Below, piece after piece: positions 1-8,305 of a stretch of DNA of 64,000 bases; within the stretch, counting starts at the first letter, position 1, and every line of letters starts with the position of its first letter. Origin of the DNA: Tractidigestivibacter montrealensis (lineage in GTDB: Bacteria > Actinomycetota > Coriobacteriia > Coriobacteriales > Atopobiaceae). A program made the translations under genes and the position numbers. Location of the stretch: positions 226,637-290,636 of the forward strand of contig NZ_JANSKA010000004.1 in the NCBI RefSeq assembly GCF_024741235.1, read 5' to 3'. The notes under the pieces were generated by a model, which did no database searches, was not told where the DNA came from, and worked only from the letters and a program-made list of their open reading frames with translations.

Positions 1-1571
1 TCGAGAATCAAGATCTTGGGATTCTTGAGCAGTGCGCGCGCAATGCAGAGACGCTGCTTCTGGCCGCCCGAGACGTTGGTTCCCCCCTGCTCGATGTAGG
101 TGTCGTACTTCTTGGGGAACTGCTGGACGAACTCGTCTGCCTGCGCGAGCTTGCAGGCCTCGAGCATCTGCGCGTCGGTTGCGTTGGGGTTGCCCCAGCG
201 GAGGTTGTCCTTGATGGTGCCTGAGAAGAGGACGTTTCGCTGGAGCACGACCGCCACCTCGTTGCGGAGGGTGTCAAGGTCGTACTCGCGCACGTCTCGG
301 CCGCCAACGCGCACGGTGCCCTTGGTTGCGTCGTAGAGACGGCAGATGAGCTGAACGAGCGTCGACTTCGAGGAGCCCGTGCCGCCGATGATGCCGATGA
401 CCTCGCCACTCTTGATGTGCAGGTCGATGTCGTCTAGCGCCATGCGGTCTGCCTTGGCCGAGTACTCAAAGCTCACGTGGTCGAAGTCGATGGAGCCGTC
501 AGGGACTTCCATGACGGGGTTCTTGGGGTTCTTGAGGTCGGGCTCCTCGCGCAGGACCTGGCAGATGCGTCGCGCAGACTCGTCTGCCATCGTGATCATC
601 ACGAAGACCATCGAGAGCATCATGAGGCTGATGAGCATCGAGAAGCCATATGTAATGAGGGCGGAGAGCTGCCCCACGCCCATGAGCTGGCCCTGGCTGG
701 AAACGATTGCCTGGGACCCAAAGAAGATGACGAAGGTGTAGATGACGTCGATGGCCAGCGTCATGAGGGGCTGGTTCCATGCCAGGATGCGCTCGACGTG
801 AACAAAGTCGTGGTAGAGCGTGCCGGACGCCTCGTTGAACTTTTCCTTCTCGTGGTCCTCTCGGACGTAGGACTTCACCACGCGAATGCCCTGGACGTTC
901 TCTTCCACAGAGTCATTCAGGCGGTCGTACTTCCTGAAGATGCGGCGGAAGATGGGCATCACGGTGAGCGAGATCTTGAAGATGCCCCAGCCGAGGACAA
1001 AGGCAACGATCACGTAGATCACGGCCATGGGGCCGCCCGAGACGAACGCCATCACGATGGAGAAGATCGCCATGAGCGGGCAGCGGATCGCCATGCGGAT
1101 GATCATCATGTACGCCTGCTGGACGTTGGTGACGTCGGTCGTGAGTCGGGTCACGAGCGAGCTCGTGGAGAACCGGTCAATGTTGGAGAACGAGAACCCC
1201 TGGATCTTGTGGAACACGTCGTGCCTGAGGTTCTTGGCAAGGCCAGTGGCTGCAATCGAGCAGGTGACGCCGGCTGCGGTTCCAAAGGCGAGCGAGGCGA
1301 GCGCCATGATGATGAGAATCGCCGCGTGCCCGGCGATTGCGGAGACGCCGCCCCCAAGCGCGAGGGCATCGATGAGCTGTGCCGTCACGAATGGGATTGC
1401 GCACTCAAGCACAACCTCCCCGGTGACGAGAAACGGCGTCGCCCAGGCGGGCTTGCCAAACTCCCTCAGCGACCCAGCAAGCGTTGAGATGATCTCCTTG
1501 AGCCCGTACTGGGGAAGCGAGGATTGCTCGCCTGCATTCAATGTTTTTTTCAGCTTCTTGCGTATGCTCAC
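1..1571 (-). CDS. ABC exporter, fused permease and ATPase (3' end cut by window)
   Basis: Half of a multidrug or lipid-type ABC exporter, expected in the cytoplasmic membrane as a homo- or heterodimer. The 523 codons present hold a six-helix type-1 exporter domain (about residues 40-330) and the start of the ATPase domain. Walker A GGTGSSKST is near residue 396 and the signature SGGQ near 501; the sequence leaves the window within Walker B. The GTG start at 1571 overlaps the TGA of the MarR gene as GTGA, so the two are translationally coupled, and the local repressor presumably controls the pump. Many such pumps are encoded as two adjacent halves, so a partner may follow beyond the left edge. 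The substrate cannot be told from the sequence. Confidence 0.92.
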   Translation of the reverse strand, partial: MSIRKKLKKTLNAGEQSSLPQYGLKEIISTLAGSLREFGKPAWATPFLVTGEVVLECAIPFVTAQLIDALALGGGVSAIAGHAAILIIMALASLAFGTAAGVTCSIAATGLAKNLRHDVFHKIQGFSFSNIDRFSTSSLVTRLTTDVTNVQQAYMMIIRMAIRCPLMAIFSIVMAFVSGGPMAVIYVIVAFVLGWGIFKISLTVMPIFRRIFRKYDRLNDSVEENVQGIRVVKSYVREDHEKEKFNEASGTLYHDFVHVERILAWNQPLMTLAIDVIYTFVIFFGSQAIVSSQGQLMGVGQLSALITYGFSMLISLMMLSMVFVMITMADESARRICQVLREEPDLKNPKNPVMEVPDGSIDFDHVSFEYSAKADRMALDDIDLHIKSGEVIGIIGGTGSSKSTLVQLICRLYDATKGTVRVGGRDVREYDLDTLRNEVAVVLQRNVLFSGTIKDNLRWGNPNATDAQMLEACKLAQADEFVQQFPKKYDTYIEQGGTNVSGGQKQRLCIARALLKNPKILIL

Positions 1572-2080
1572 TTTTCCACCGCCCTGTCTTTCTCCTCGAT
1601 GTCCTGCCAATGCTCCATGAGAAGGTCGAGCATGCCTAGGAGCTGGCCCTTCTCGTCCTCGGTGAGCACCGAGAGCGCCTCTGCCTCGAACTTTGCGTGC
1701 TTCTCGGCACATACCTTGGCCTCGGCCTGTCCGTTCTCAGTCAAGGTGACGTCAAGCTGGCGCTTGTCGCTCTCGGAACGCGTGCGGGTGATGAGGCCCT
1801 CGAACTCGAGCTTGGCGAGAACCTCGGAGACTGCGGCAGAGCTTATGGGCACGGTGTCCTGAAGCTCTCTCTGGCTTATGGTGCCGCCCTCGCGCAGGAT
1901 GCGCTCGAGCATGCGCTGCTTGCCGCTGCGCCCTCCGGCGTGGAGGTGCAGGAAGTGCCCAAAGTAGCCCAGGTCCCTCATAATACGAGACTCCGCCGAG
2001 GCAGAGAGCTCCTTGGGCGGCCGGCACCTCCCGGGTTGCTGTGTTTCAGACGTAGTGATCTCTCCCTTATCTCTTACCAC
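1568..2080 (-). CDS. MarR-family transcriptional regulator
   Basis: Winged-helix repressor of the MarR family, 170 residues from a GTG at 2080. The reading ISQRELQDTVPISSAAVS around residues 68-85 is the recognition-helix region, followed by a basic wing (TRTRSESDKRQ). It is first in an operon with the ABC exporter. The start is uncertain: GTG 2080 lies only about 11 bases after the predicted transcription start and has no clear ribosome site, while ATG 1981 would give a 137-residue protein closer to the usual MarR length. Two palindromes over its own promoter suggest autoregulation. The ligand is unknown, and control of the exporter is inferred from gene order. Confidence 0.88.
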   Translation of the reverse strand: MVRDKGEITTSETQQPGRCRPPKELSASAESRIMRDLGYFGHFLHLHAGGRSGKQRMLERILREGGTISQRELQDTVPISSAAVSEVLAKLEFEGLITRTRSESDKRQLDVTLTENGQAEAKVCAEKHAKFEAEALSVLTEDEKGQLLGMLDLLMEHWQDIEEKDRAVEK

Positions 2081-2097
2081 TTGATGTTGACGAGAGA

Positions 2098-2135
2098 AGA
2101 TTAGGTACCTAACAAAAAAGTGTCAAGGTACTTAG
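2098..2135 (-). promoter_or_regulatory. MarR promoter with two candidate operators
   Basis: On the minus strand a TTGACA box (2121-2126) and a TAATCT box (2098-2103) are 17 bases apart. A perfect 12-base palindrome TTAGGTACCTAA (2101-2112) covers the -10, and a related dyad CAAGGTACTTAG (2124-2135) covers the -35. Their centres are 23 bases apart, about two helical turns. This is the usual arrangement for MarR autorepression; binding itself is inferred. Confidence 0.6.
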
Positions 2136-2197
2136 CAAATTACCATATCTGGTAGACACAATCGCTCCGAACCGGTGCCAACCAAGGTGACCTTACA

Positions 2198-2273
2198 CAA
2201 ATGAAGTACCGTCTACCTGCAGCGATACTGTGGCATTACAAATGCTCGCACCAAATGTAAGGCAAATGTAATG
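2198..2273 (+). promoter_or_regulatory. Candidate PHO box upstream of pstS
   Basis: The hexamer CAAATG occurs at 2198, 2239, 2252 and 2263. The last two copies are nine-base repeats CAAATGTAA spaced exactly 11 bases apart, the spacing PhoB-type regulators use. They lie about 130 bases before pstS, whose operon encodes a PhoB-type regulator. A weak TAATGC lies 17 bases beyond the last repeat as a possible -10. The consensus differs from the E. coli and Streptomyces boxes, so this rests on spacing and context. Confidence 0.45.
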
Positions 2274-2400
2274 TGCGGTCAGGGTGTCGTAATGCATTGC
2301 CAACGAGGCAGGGGAGAGCCAGACCAACCCATAGCATGCAAGTTGACAAGGCCCGCCGGGGGAATGGGACGGCGCGGTCACACCCTCTGGAAGGAGAAGC

Positions 2401-3330
2401 ATGTCCGATAGTCTCTCTCGTCGTTCTTTCCTCTCGCTTGCAGGTGGCACTGCCGTTGCCCTTGCCGGCCTGGGGCTCGTCGGCTGCGGCGGTTCAAGCA
2501 GCTCCAGCAGCTCTGACTCCAGCGCCAAGTCCCTCTCCGGCACCGTGAACTGCTCCGGCGCCACCTCGTTCCAACCGCTGGTCGAGGCCGCCGCCAAGAA
2601 GTTCGAGGACGAGAACCCCGACGTGACCATCGCCATCACCGGTGGCGGTTCTGGCCAGGGCCTCTCCGACGTCCGAGACGGCAAGGCGCAGATCGGCCGC
2701 TCCGACGTCTTTGCCGAGGAGAAGCTCGATGCCTCCGACGCCAAGGCTCTTACCGACAACACCGTGTGCGTGGTTGGCATGGGCCCCATCGTGAACTCCA
2801 ACGTCGACGTTGACGACCTCACCACCGACCAGCTCAAGGGCATCTTCACCGGCCAGATCACCGACTGGTCCGAGGTCGGCGGCACCGCTGGCAAGATTCA
2901 GGTCATCGAGCGCAAGGCTGGCTCCGGCACCCGTGCCACCTTCGAAGCCGCCGTCCTCGGTGGCGAGTCCGCTCCCGCCGACTTTGCCCCCGTTGCCGAG
3001 GAGGACTCCTCGGGCACCGTTGTCGAGAAGATCCAGCAGACCGAGGGTGCCATCTCCTACCTGGCCTTCTCCTACTTCGACGACACCAAGTTCAAGGCTC
3101 TGAAGGTCGACGGCGTCGAGGCCAAGGCAGAGAACGTCTGCAACGGCTCATTCAAGATCTGGGCGTACGAGCACATGTACACAAAGGACACCGACGAGGT
3201 CACCCAGGCCTTCATCGACTACATGATGTCTGACGAGGTCCAAGGCAGCATAGTTGAGGAGCAGGGCTTCATCCCCGCCAACGACATGAAGGTCAAGAAG
3301 GACGCGTCGGGCACCATCACCAACGCGTAA
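2401..3330 (+). CDS. pstS: Phosphate-binding lipoprotein PstS
   Basis: Extracellular phosphate receptor of the Pst high-affinity transporter, 309 residues. The N-terminus has a twin-arginine SRRSFL motif, a hydrophobic stretch and a lipobox LVGC with the acylated cysteine at 29, then a Ser-rich linker, so it is probably a Tat-exported, membrane-anchored lipoprotein. The mature part has the expected phosphate-contact segments, including SGATSF near residue 52 and a GSGTRATFE loop. GGAAGGAG lies six bases before the ATG. It is the first gene of the eight-gene phosphate operon, and a hairpin after its stop probably gives it more transcript than the membrane genes. Confidence 0.96.
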   Translation: MSDSLSRRSFLSLAGGTAVALAGLGLVGCGGSSSSSSSDSSAKSLSGTVNCSGATSFQPLVEAAAKKFEDENPDVTIAITGGGSGQGLSDVRDGKAQIGRSDVFAEEKLDASDAKALTDNTVCVVGMGPIVNSNVDVDDLTTDQLKGIFTGQITDWSEVGGTAGKIQVIERKAGSGTRATFEAAVLGGESAPADFAPVAEEDSSGTVVEKIQQTEGAISYLAFSYFDDTKFKALKVDGVEAKAENVCNGSFKIWAYEHMYTKDTDEVTQAFIDYMMSDEVQGSIVEEQGFIPANDMKVKKDASGTITNA

Positions 3331-3348
3331 CTTCCGAGCAAAACCGTG

Positions 3349-3378
3349 GGGGCGTCCGTGCTTGGGTGCGGATGCCCC
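3349..3378 (+). terminator. Intercistronic hairpin between pstS and pstC
   Basis: Arms GGGGCGTCCG (3349-3358) and CGGATGCCCC (3369-3378) pair over ten positions with one G-U, followed by TTGTCTG rather than a true U-tract. A leaky terminator or 3' stabiliser would favour the binding-protein transcript over pstC onward. Confidence 0.5.
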
Positions 3379-3405
3379 TTGTCTGTACAGGTAGAAAGGC
3401 TACTC

Positions 3406-4308
3406 ATGGCTAAACGCCTCATGCCGAAGAAGCAGCTCGAGGGGGTGGGACTCACCCTCACCGGCGCGTGCGTGCTCCTCGTTGCCCTCATCGTTATCAC
3501 GCTCATCTTCATGGTCGCCAAGCAGGGCCTATCCGCCTTCTTTGTGGACGGCATCAACTTCTTCTCGTTTATCTCGGGCACCAGCTGGGTCCCCTCCGAT
3601 GGCGTCTATGGAGCGCTCCCGCTGATCGTGACTTCCTTTGGGGTCATGCTCCTGGCAACGCTCTTCACGCTGCCCATAGCGCTTGGTAGCGCCATCTTTG
3701 TGGTGGAGGTCCAGCCCGGTTTTGGCCACCGCGTCTTCCAGCCGCTGGTCGAGCTCCTGATGGGCATCCCCTCGGTTGTCTACGGCCTTATCGGCCTCAC
3801 GGTGGTCAACTCGGCGATGCGTGCAATCTTTGGCGAGGCAGCGGGAACCGGCGCGGGCATCCTTTCCGGCGGCATTGTGCTTGCCGTGATGATTCTCCCA
3901 ACGGTTACCACGCTCTCCATCGATGGCCTGGCGGCCGTCCCCAACGAGTACCGCGAAGGCTCCTATGCCCTGGGCTGCACTCGCTGGCAGACGGTTTGGC
4001 ACGTTGTTCTCAAGAGTGCCATGCCCTCCCTCATGACTGCCGTCATTCTCGGCATGACCCGCGCCTTTGGTGAGGCTCTCGCCGTCCAGATGGTCATCGG
4101 CGGCGTCGAGAAGGTCATGCCCGCCGGTCTCCTTTCTCCTGCGGCAACGCTCACCACGGCTCTCACCTCGGGCTTCTCTAACGCAACCACGGGCTCCATC
4201 CAGTACCACGCCCTCTGGGCGCTGGGCCTACTGCTCATGGCAATGTCTCTAGTCTTTATCCTGATCATCCACATCATTGGCGCAAGGGGGGCGAAGAACC
4301 GTGGCTAG
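3406..4308 (+). CDS. pstC: Phosphate ABC transporter permease PstC
   Basis: One of two membrane subunits of the Pst phosphate importer, 300 residues. A first helix near residues 15-40 is followed by the typical periplasmic loop and five further helices. The family coupling-loop region appears as EYREGSYALGCTRWQT around residues 184-199. ATG 3406 was chosen because GAAAGG lies just upstream and because the longer in-frame reading adds a polar leader before the first helix. It overlaps pstA by eight bases and pairs with it in the membrane. Confidence 0.95.
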   Translation: MAKRLMPKKQLEGVGLTLTGACVLLVALIVITLIFMVAKQGLSAFFVDGINFFSFISGTSWVPSDGVYGALPLIVTSFGVMLLATLFTLPIALGSAIFVVEVQPGFGHRVFQPLVELLMGIPSVVYGLIGLTVVNSAMRAIFGEAAGTGAGILSGGIVLAVMILPTVTTLSIDGLAAVPNEYREGSYALGCTRWQTVWHVVLKSAMPSLMTAVILGMTRAFGEALAVQMVIGGVEKVMPAGLLSPAATLTTALTSGFSNATTGSIQYHALWALGLLLMAMSLVFILIIHIIGARGAKNRG

Positions 4309-5248
4309 CGAGACTACCGCAAAGCAGGTCGGCAACGATCTTGGCGTCGACCTCGACGATCACGTCAAGAGGATTGGCAGGCAGGACCGCGTGGCAACGG
4401 GCATCCTTACCGTTATCGTTGCCTTCGTCCTTCTCCTCCTTGCCTCGATCGTGGCATTCATCCTCGTCAAGGGCCTGGGCAAGGCGCTGACGCCGGGCTT
4501 CCTCACCACTTCGCCCTTGGCAGACGAGAACCCCGGCATCTCCACCGAGATCTTCGACTCGTTCTACATGCTCTTCATCACGCTGCTCATTAGCGTGCCC
4601 ATCTCGCTCGGCGCGGCCACCTTCCTTGTGGAGTACGCACCTGACAACTGGGCGACCAAGGCTGCGAGCACGGCCATCGAGACCCTCTCGAGCCTTCCCT
4701 CCATTGTCGTGGGCATGTTCGGCTCGCTCTTCTTCGTGGTCACGCTCGGCTGGGGCATCTCGATCATCGCGGGTGCCATGGCCCTCACCATGTTCAACAT
4801 CCCCATCCTCGTCCGCGTGATCCAGCAGGCACTGCAGGACGTTCCGCGCTCGCAGCGTGACGCTGCACTTGCCATGGGCCTCACCCGCTGGGAGACCACG
4901 CGCCACGTGCTGCTCCCGGCGGCCATGCCTGCCATCGTCACGGGCATCGTGATTTCCGCCGGCCGTGTGTTTGGCGAGGCGGCTGCCCTAATCTTCACCT
5001 CCGGCTCCGCCGCTGTGAACATCAACTTCGCAAGCGCGAACCTCTCGAGCCCGCGTAACCCCTGGAACATCTTCAGGCCTGCCGAGACCCTGGCCGTCCA
5101 CATCTGGAAGCTCAAGATGGAGCCTACCCCTGGCAACGACGAGATCGTGTGGGGCACCGCAGCCGTCCTTATCATCTGCGTGCTGCTTTTCAACATCCTT
5201 GCGCGCGTCCTGGGCAAGGCGCTTGCCAAGAAGATGACGAGCGAATGA
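4301..5248 (+). CDS. pstA: Phosphate ABC transporter permease PstA
   Basis: Second membrane subunit of the Pst importer, 315 residues from GTG 4301. That start has a GGGGGG-type ribosome site in the end of pstC and gives the eight-base overlap usual in this operon. The protein has six predicted helices and the coupling motif SQRDAALAMGLTRWETT around residues 184-200. The polar N-terminal 30 residues are longer than in E. coli PstA. The stop overlaps the pstB1 start region, which indicates coupled translation. Confidence 0.95.
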   Translation: MASETTAKQVGNDLGVDLDDHVKRIGRQDRVATGILTVIVAFVLLLLASIVAFILVKGLGKALTPGFLTTSPLADENPGISTEIFDSFYMLFITLLISVPISLGAATFLVEYAPDNWATKAASTAIETLSSLPSIVVGMFGSLFFVVTLGWGISIIAGAMALTMFNIPILVRVIQQALQDVPRSQRDAALAMGLTRWETTRHVLLPAAMPAIVTGIVISAGRVFGEAAALIFTSGSAAVNINFASANLSSPRNPWNIFRPAETLAVHIWKLKMEPTPGNDEIVWGTAAVLIICVLLFNILARVLGKALAKKMTSE

Positions 5249-6048
5249 TGGAGAACGAGAAAATGACACCCACTTCGGGCGAGGGTAGCGCCCTCCTCTA
5301 CACCAAAGACGTCACGGTCAAATACGACTACACGCATGAGGCCCTGCACCCAACGTCGCTCTCCTTCGACGCTGGCACGGTCACGGCGCTCATTGGGCCC
5401 TCGGGCTGCGGCAAGTCCACGTACCTGCGCTGCCTGAACCTCATGAACCGAGAGATTCCTCGCTGCGTGGTCGAGGGCGAGATCCACTACCACGACCATG
5501 ACGTGAACACGCCCGACGAGAACCTCTTCGAGCTGCGCAAGTCCATCGGCATGGTGTTCCAGCAGCCCACGCCGTTCAGGAAGTCCATCCGCGAGAACAT
5601 CCTCTTCGCTCCCAAGCGCCATGGGCGCATCAAGAGCCGTGAGGAGGCAGACGAGCTGGTGGAGACGTCACTCAGGCAGGCAGCCCTCTGGGACGAGGTC
5701 AAGGACAAGCTCAACCAGAGCGGCCTTGGTCTCTCCGGCGGCCAGCAGCAGCGCCTGTGCATCGCGCGCACGCTTGCCATGAAGCCCGACGTCGTCCTCT
5801 TCGACGAGCCCTGCTCGGCGCTCGACCCCATTTCCACCTACTCCATCGAGGAGACCATCAGGTCCATCGCCTCGACGGGCATCTGCTGCATCATCGTGAC
5901 GCACAACATGGAGCAGGCCACGCGCGTCTCCGACCGAACAGCCTTCTTCTACGTGGGCAACATGGTCGAGACGGGGACGACCAAGCAGATCTTCTCGGCG
6001 CCCAATGACCAGCGGCTTGCCAACTACCTGTCCGGACGCTTTGGTTAA
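5248..6048 (+). CDS. pstB: Phosphate ABC transporter ATPase PstB, copy 1
   Basis: Cytoplasmic ATPase that powers phosphate import through PstC-PstA, 266 residues. Walker A GPSGCGKST (about 50-58), signature LSGGQQQR (about 162) and Walker B VVLFDEP (about 182) are all present. Possible starts are ATG 5245, 5248 and 5263; the last has the best ribosome site (GGAG nine bases before). A second PstB follows immediately. The two share most motifs but differ clearly in the N-terminus and after the Walker B aspartate (DEPCSALD here, DEPTSALD in copy 2), so this is not a recent duplication. Confidence 0.95.
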   Translation: MENEKMTPTSGEGSALLYTKDVTVKYDYTHEALHPTSLSFDAGTVTALIGPSGCGKSTYLRCLNLMNREIPRCVVEGEIHYHDHDVNTPDENLFELRKSIGMVFQQPTPFRKSIRENILFAPKRHGRIKSREEADELVETSLRQAALWDEVKDKLNQSGLGLSGGQQQRLCIARTLAMKPDVVLFDEPCSALDPISTYSIEETIRSIASTGICCIIVTHNMEQATRVSDRTAFFYVGNMVETGTTKQIFSAPNDQRLANYLSGRFG

Positions 6049-6854
6049 TGGAGCTGATGATGGAGAAAGAGTTCACGCAAACGCAGCACAGGAGCGTGGC
6101 GGACGTGTCCCCCGTCATCTCCGTGAAGCACTTCAACCTCTGGTACACGGACTTCCAGGCGCTCAAGGACATCTCGCTGGACATCCCCGAGCACCGTGCC
6201 ACGGCCTTCATTGGCCCCTCGGGCTGTGGCAAGTCGACCCTGCTGCGCACCTTCAACCGCATGTGCGACTTTGTCGAGGGCGTGCGCACCGAGGGGGTTG
6301 TGGAGTTCAAGGGCCAGGACATCTTCAAGACCGACGCCAACGCCCTTCGTGTGCACGTTGGCATGGTGTTCCAGCACCCCAACCCGTTCCCCATGAGCAT
6401 TCGCGAGAACATCCTCTACGGTCCGGCGCGCATGAAGCGCCTCTCCCGCGACGAGGGTGACCAGATCGTGGAGCGCTGCCTCACCCGGGCGGCGCTCTGG
6501 GACGAGGTCAAGGACAAGCTCAACCAGAGCGGCCTTGGCCTCTCGGGCGGCCAGCAGCAGCGCCTGTGCATCGCGCGCGCCCTGGCAACGAGCCCGGACG
6601 TCCTGCTCATGGACGAGCCCACAAGCGCCCTCGACCCCATCTCAACTTCGATGGTGGAGGAGCTCATGGTGGAGCTCTCCCGTGACCACACCGTGGTTGT
6701 CGTGACGCATAATATGCAGCAGGCAACGCGCGTGGCGGACAAGACCGCCTTCTTCTACCTGGGCCAGCTCATCGAGGAGGCCCCCACGGCAGAGCTCTTC
6801 TCCAACCCGCGCGAGACCCGTACGCAAGAATACCTCTCAGGGAGGTTCAGCTAA
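6048..6854 (+). CDS. pstB: Phosphate ABC transporter ATPase PstB, copy 2
   Basis: Second PstB ATPase, 268 residues, with Walker A GPSGCGKST (about 56-64), signature LSGGQQQR and Walker B VLLMDEP. Its ATG sits in the TAA of copy 1 (TAATG), and its own TAA overlaps phoU the same way. Tandem pstB genes are also known in streptococci. The two ATPases might form a heterodimer under PstCA or be used alternatively; the sequence cannot decide. All catalytic motifs are intact in both, so neither looks degenerate. ATG 6057 or 6060 is a possible alternative start. Confidence 0.94.
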   Translation: MELMMEKEFTQTQHRSVADVSPVISVKHFNLWYTDFQALKDISLDIPEHRATAFIGPSGCGKSTLLRTFNRMCDFVEGVRTEGVVEFKGQDIFKTDANALRVHVGMVFQHPNPFPMSIRENILYGPARMKRLSRDEGDQIVERCLTRAALWDEVKDKLNQSGLGLSGGQQQRLCIARALATSPDVLLMDEPTSALDPISTSMVEELMVELSRDHTVVVVTHNMQQATRVADKTAFFYLGQLIEEAPTAELFSNPRETRTQEYLSGRFS

Positions 6855-7543
6855 TGACCATCCAGACCCGCTCCAAGCTCACCGCTCAGCTCAAGGACAT
6901 CGAGGACCTGCTCGTTCGCTTCAAGGACAAGTGCGCGGCCGACATCCGCGCCACCGGCCTCGCCGCTACCGGCGACAAGGGCGCCCAGGAGGGCCTGGCC
7001 CGAGGGCGCAAGGCAGAGGACCGTCTGCGCTCCTCGATCGAGTCCTCCTGCCTCGATGTGCTTCTCCTCCAGCAGCCACTCATCGGCGATGACATGCGCT
7101 TTGTCACCGGCTCCTTCAGGATTGTCTCGGACCTCTCGCACATCGATGGCATGACGCGCGACGCCAGCTTCCTGGTGTCAGAGGTTCCCGAGAAGGCCAC
7201 GTCCAAGTTCACCAGCGAGTTCACCCAGATGGCCGATGCCACGGCAAAGATGGTCGAGAAGGCCATCGACGCCTTCTGCAACTCCGACGTTTCCGCGGCC
7301 CAGGAGGTCATTCAGGACGACGCCGCCGTCAACCTCATCTACGGGGACGTGACGGAAAAGCTCGTGGCCCAGATCCGCGAGGGCAAGTCCTCTGCCCGCT
7401 ACCTCCCCGAGGTCCTCATGGTGGCCAAGTACTTCGAGCGCATTGGCGACCTTGCCAAACGCATTGCCTCTTGGGCCATCTTCCGCGTGACGGGCGAGCA
7501 CGTGACTGAGAAGGGCGTCGATCCCATCCCGACCGACGACTAG
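6854..7543 (+). CDS. phoU: Phosphate signalling protein PhoU
   Basis: Cytoplasmic helical-bundle protein linking Pst transport to the PhoR-PhoB two-component system; 229 residues, the usual family length. Two PhoU repeats are visible, each with the charged helix typical of the family (IVSDLSHIDGMTRDAS near 90 and VAKYFERIGDLAKR near 194; the E-R-x-G-D segment is the metal-binding signature). It starts inside the pstB2 stop codon and precedes the two regulatory genes by 42 bases, so transport, signalling and regulation are probably one transcript. Confidence 0.95.
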   Translation: MTIQTRSKLTAQLKDIEDLLVRFKDKCAADIRATGLAATGDKGAQEGLARGRKAEDRLRSSIESSCLDVLLLQQPLIGDDMRFVTGSFRIVSDLSHIDGMTRDASFLVSEVPEKATSKFTSEFTQMADATAKMVEKAIDAFCNSDVSAAQEVIQDDAAVNLIYGDVTEKLVAQIREGKSSARYLPEVLMVAKYFERIGDLAKRIASWAIFRVTGEHVTEKGVDPIPTDD

Positions 7544-7585
7544 ACTCTCTGTTTGACAGCGCAAGGGAAGGGACGGGTTTAGTCG

Positions 7586-8296
7586 ATGCCAGAGAAGGCG
7601 GCACCGGTCTCGGGCGTGGTGTACTACGTCGAGGACGACAAGAACATTCGCGAGCTCACGGTCTACGCGCTGCGCCAGGCGGGGCTCGATGCAGTTGGGT
7701 GTGACGATGACTCCGAGTTCAGGCGCCTGTGCGCCGAGAGGAGGCCGGACGCCGTGCTTCTCGACATCATGCTTCCCGATGCTGACGGCCTGGACATCCT
7801 GGCGCGCATTCGCCACACGCCGGGTATCACCCGCGTGCCCGTGATGATGCTCACGGCGAAGGACTCCGAGCTTGACAAGGTGCGTGCCCTTGACGGTGGT
7901 GCCGACGACTACCTCTCGAAGCCCTTTGGCATGATGGAGCTGGTGAGCCGCACCCGTGCCCTTCTCAGGCGCGCTGGCCGCTTGTCCGACAGCATGCCCG
8001 AGCGCAAGGCGCTCTCTGTCGAGAACCTCACGCTCTGGCCAGACCGCCGCGAGGCGACCATCGATGGCGAGCCCCTGTCGCTCACAATGCGCGAGTTCGA
8101 TCTTCTCGAGTTCCTCATGAGGAGTCCCGGCGTGGTCTTCTCGCGCGAGACCCTGCTCCAGCGCGTGTGGGGCTGGGACTTTGACGGCGGCTCCCGCACC
8201 GTCGACGTGCACGTGCAGCAGATTCGCGCCAAGCTCGGGGATTCCTCGGATCTCATCGAGACCGTACGCGGCGTTGGCTACCGCATGCGCGGGTAG
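7586..8296 (+). CDS. phoB: OmpR/PhoB-type response regulator of the phosphate operon
   Basis: DNA-binding response regulator, 236 residues. The receiver domain (about 10-125) has acidic residues EDD near 16-18, phospho-acceptor D60 in VLLDIMLP and K112 in LSKPFG. The C-terminal winged helix ends GSRTVDVHVQQIRAKL...VRGVGYRM as in the OmpR/PhoB class. Its position between phoU and a sensor kinase makes it the probable phosphate-starvation regulator (PhoB, PhoP or RegX3 type). It probably binds the CAAATG repeats before pstS, which is an inference from context. Confidence 0.93.
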   Translation: MPEKAAPVSGVVYYVEDDKNIRELTVYALRQAGLDAVGCDDDSEFRRLCAERRPDAVLLDIMLPDADGLDILARIRHTPGITRVPVMMLTAKDSELDKVRALDGGADDYLSKPFGMMELVSRTRALLRRAGRLSDSMPERKALSVENLTLWPDRREATIDGEPLSLTMREFDLLEFLMRSPGVVFSRETLLQRVWGWDFDGGSRTVDVHVQQIRAKLGDSSDLIETVRGVGYRMRG

Positions 8297-8305
8297 GCGA
8301 GGCCG

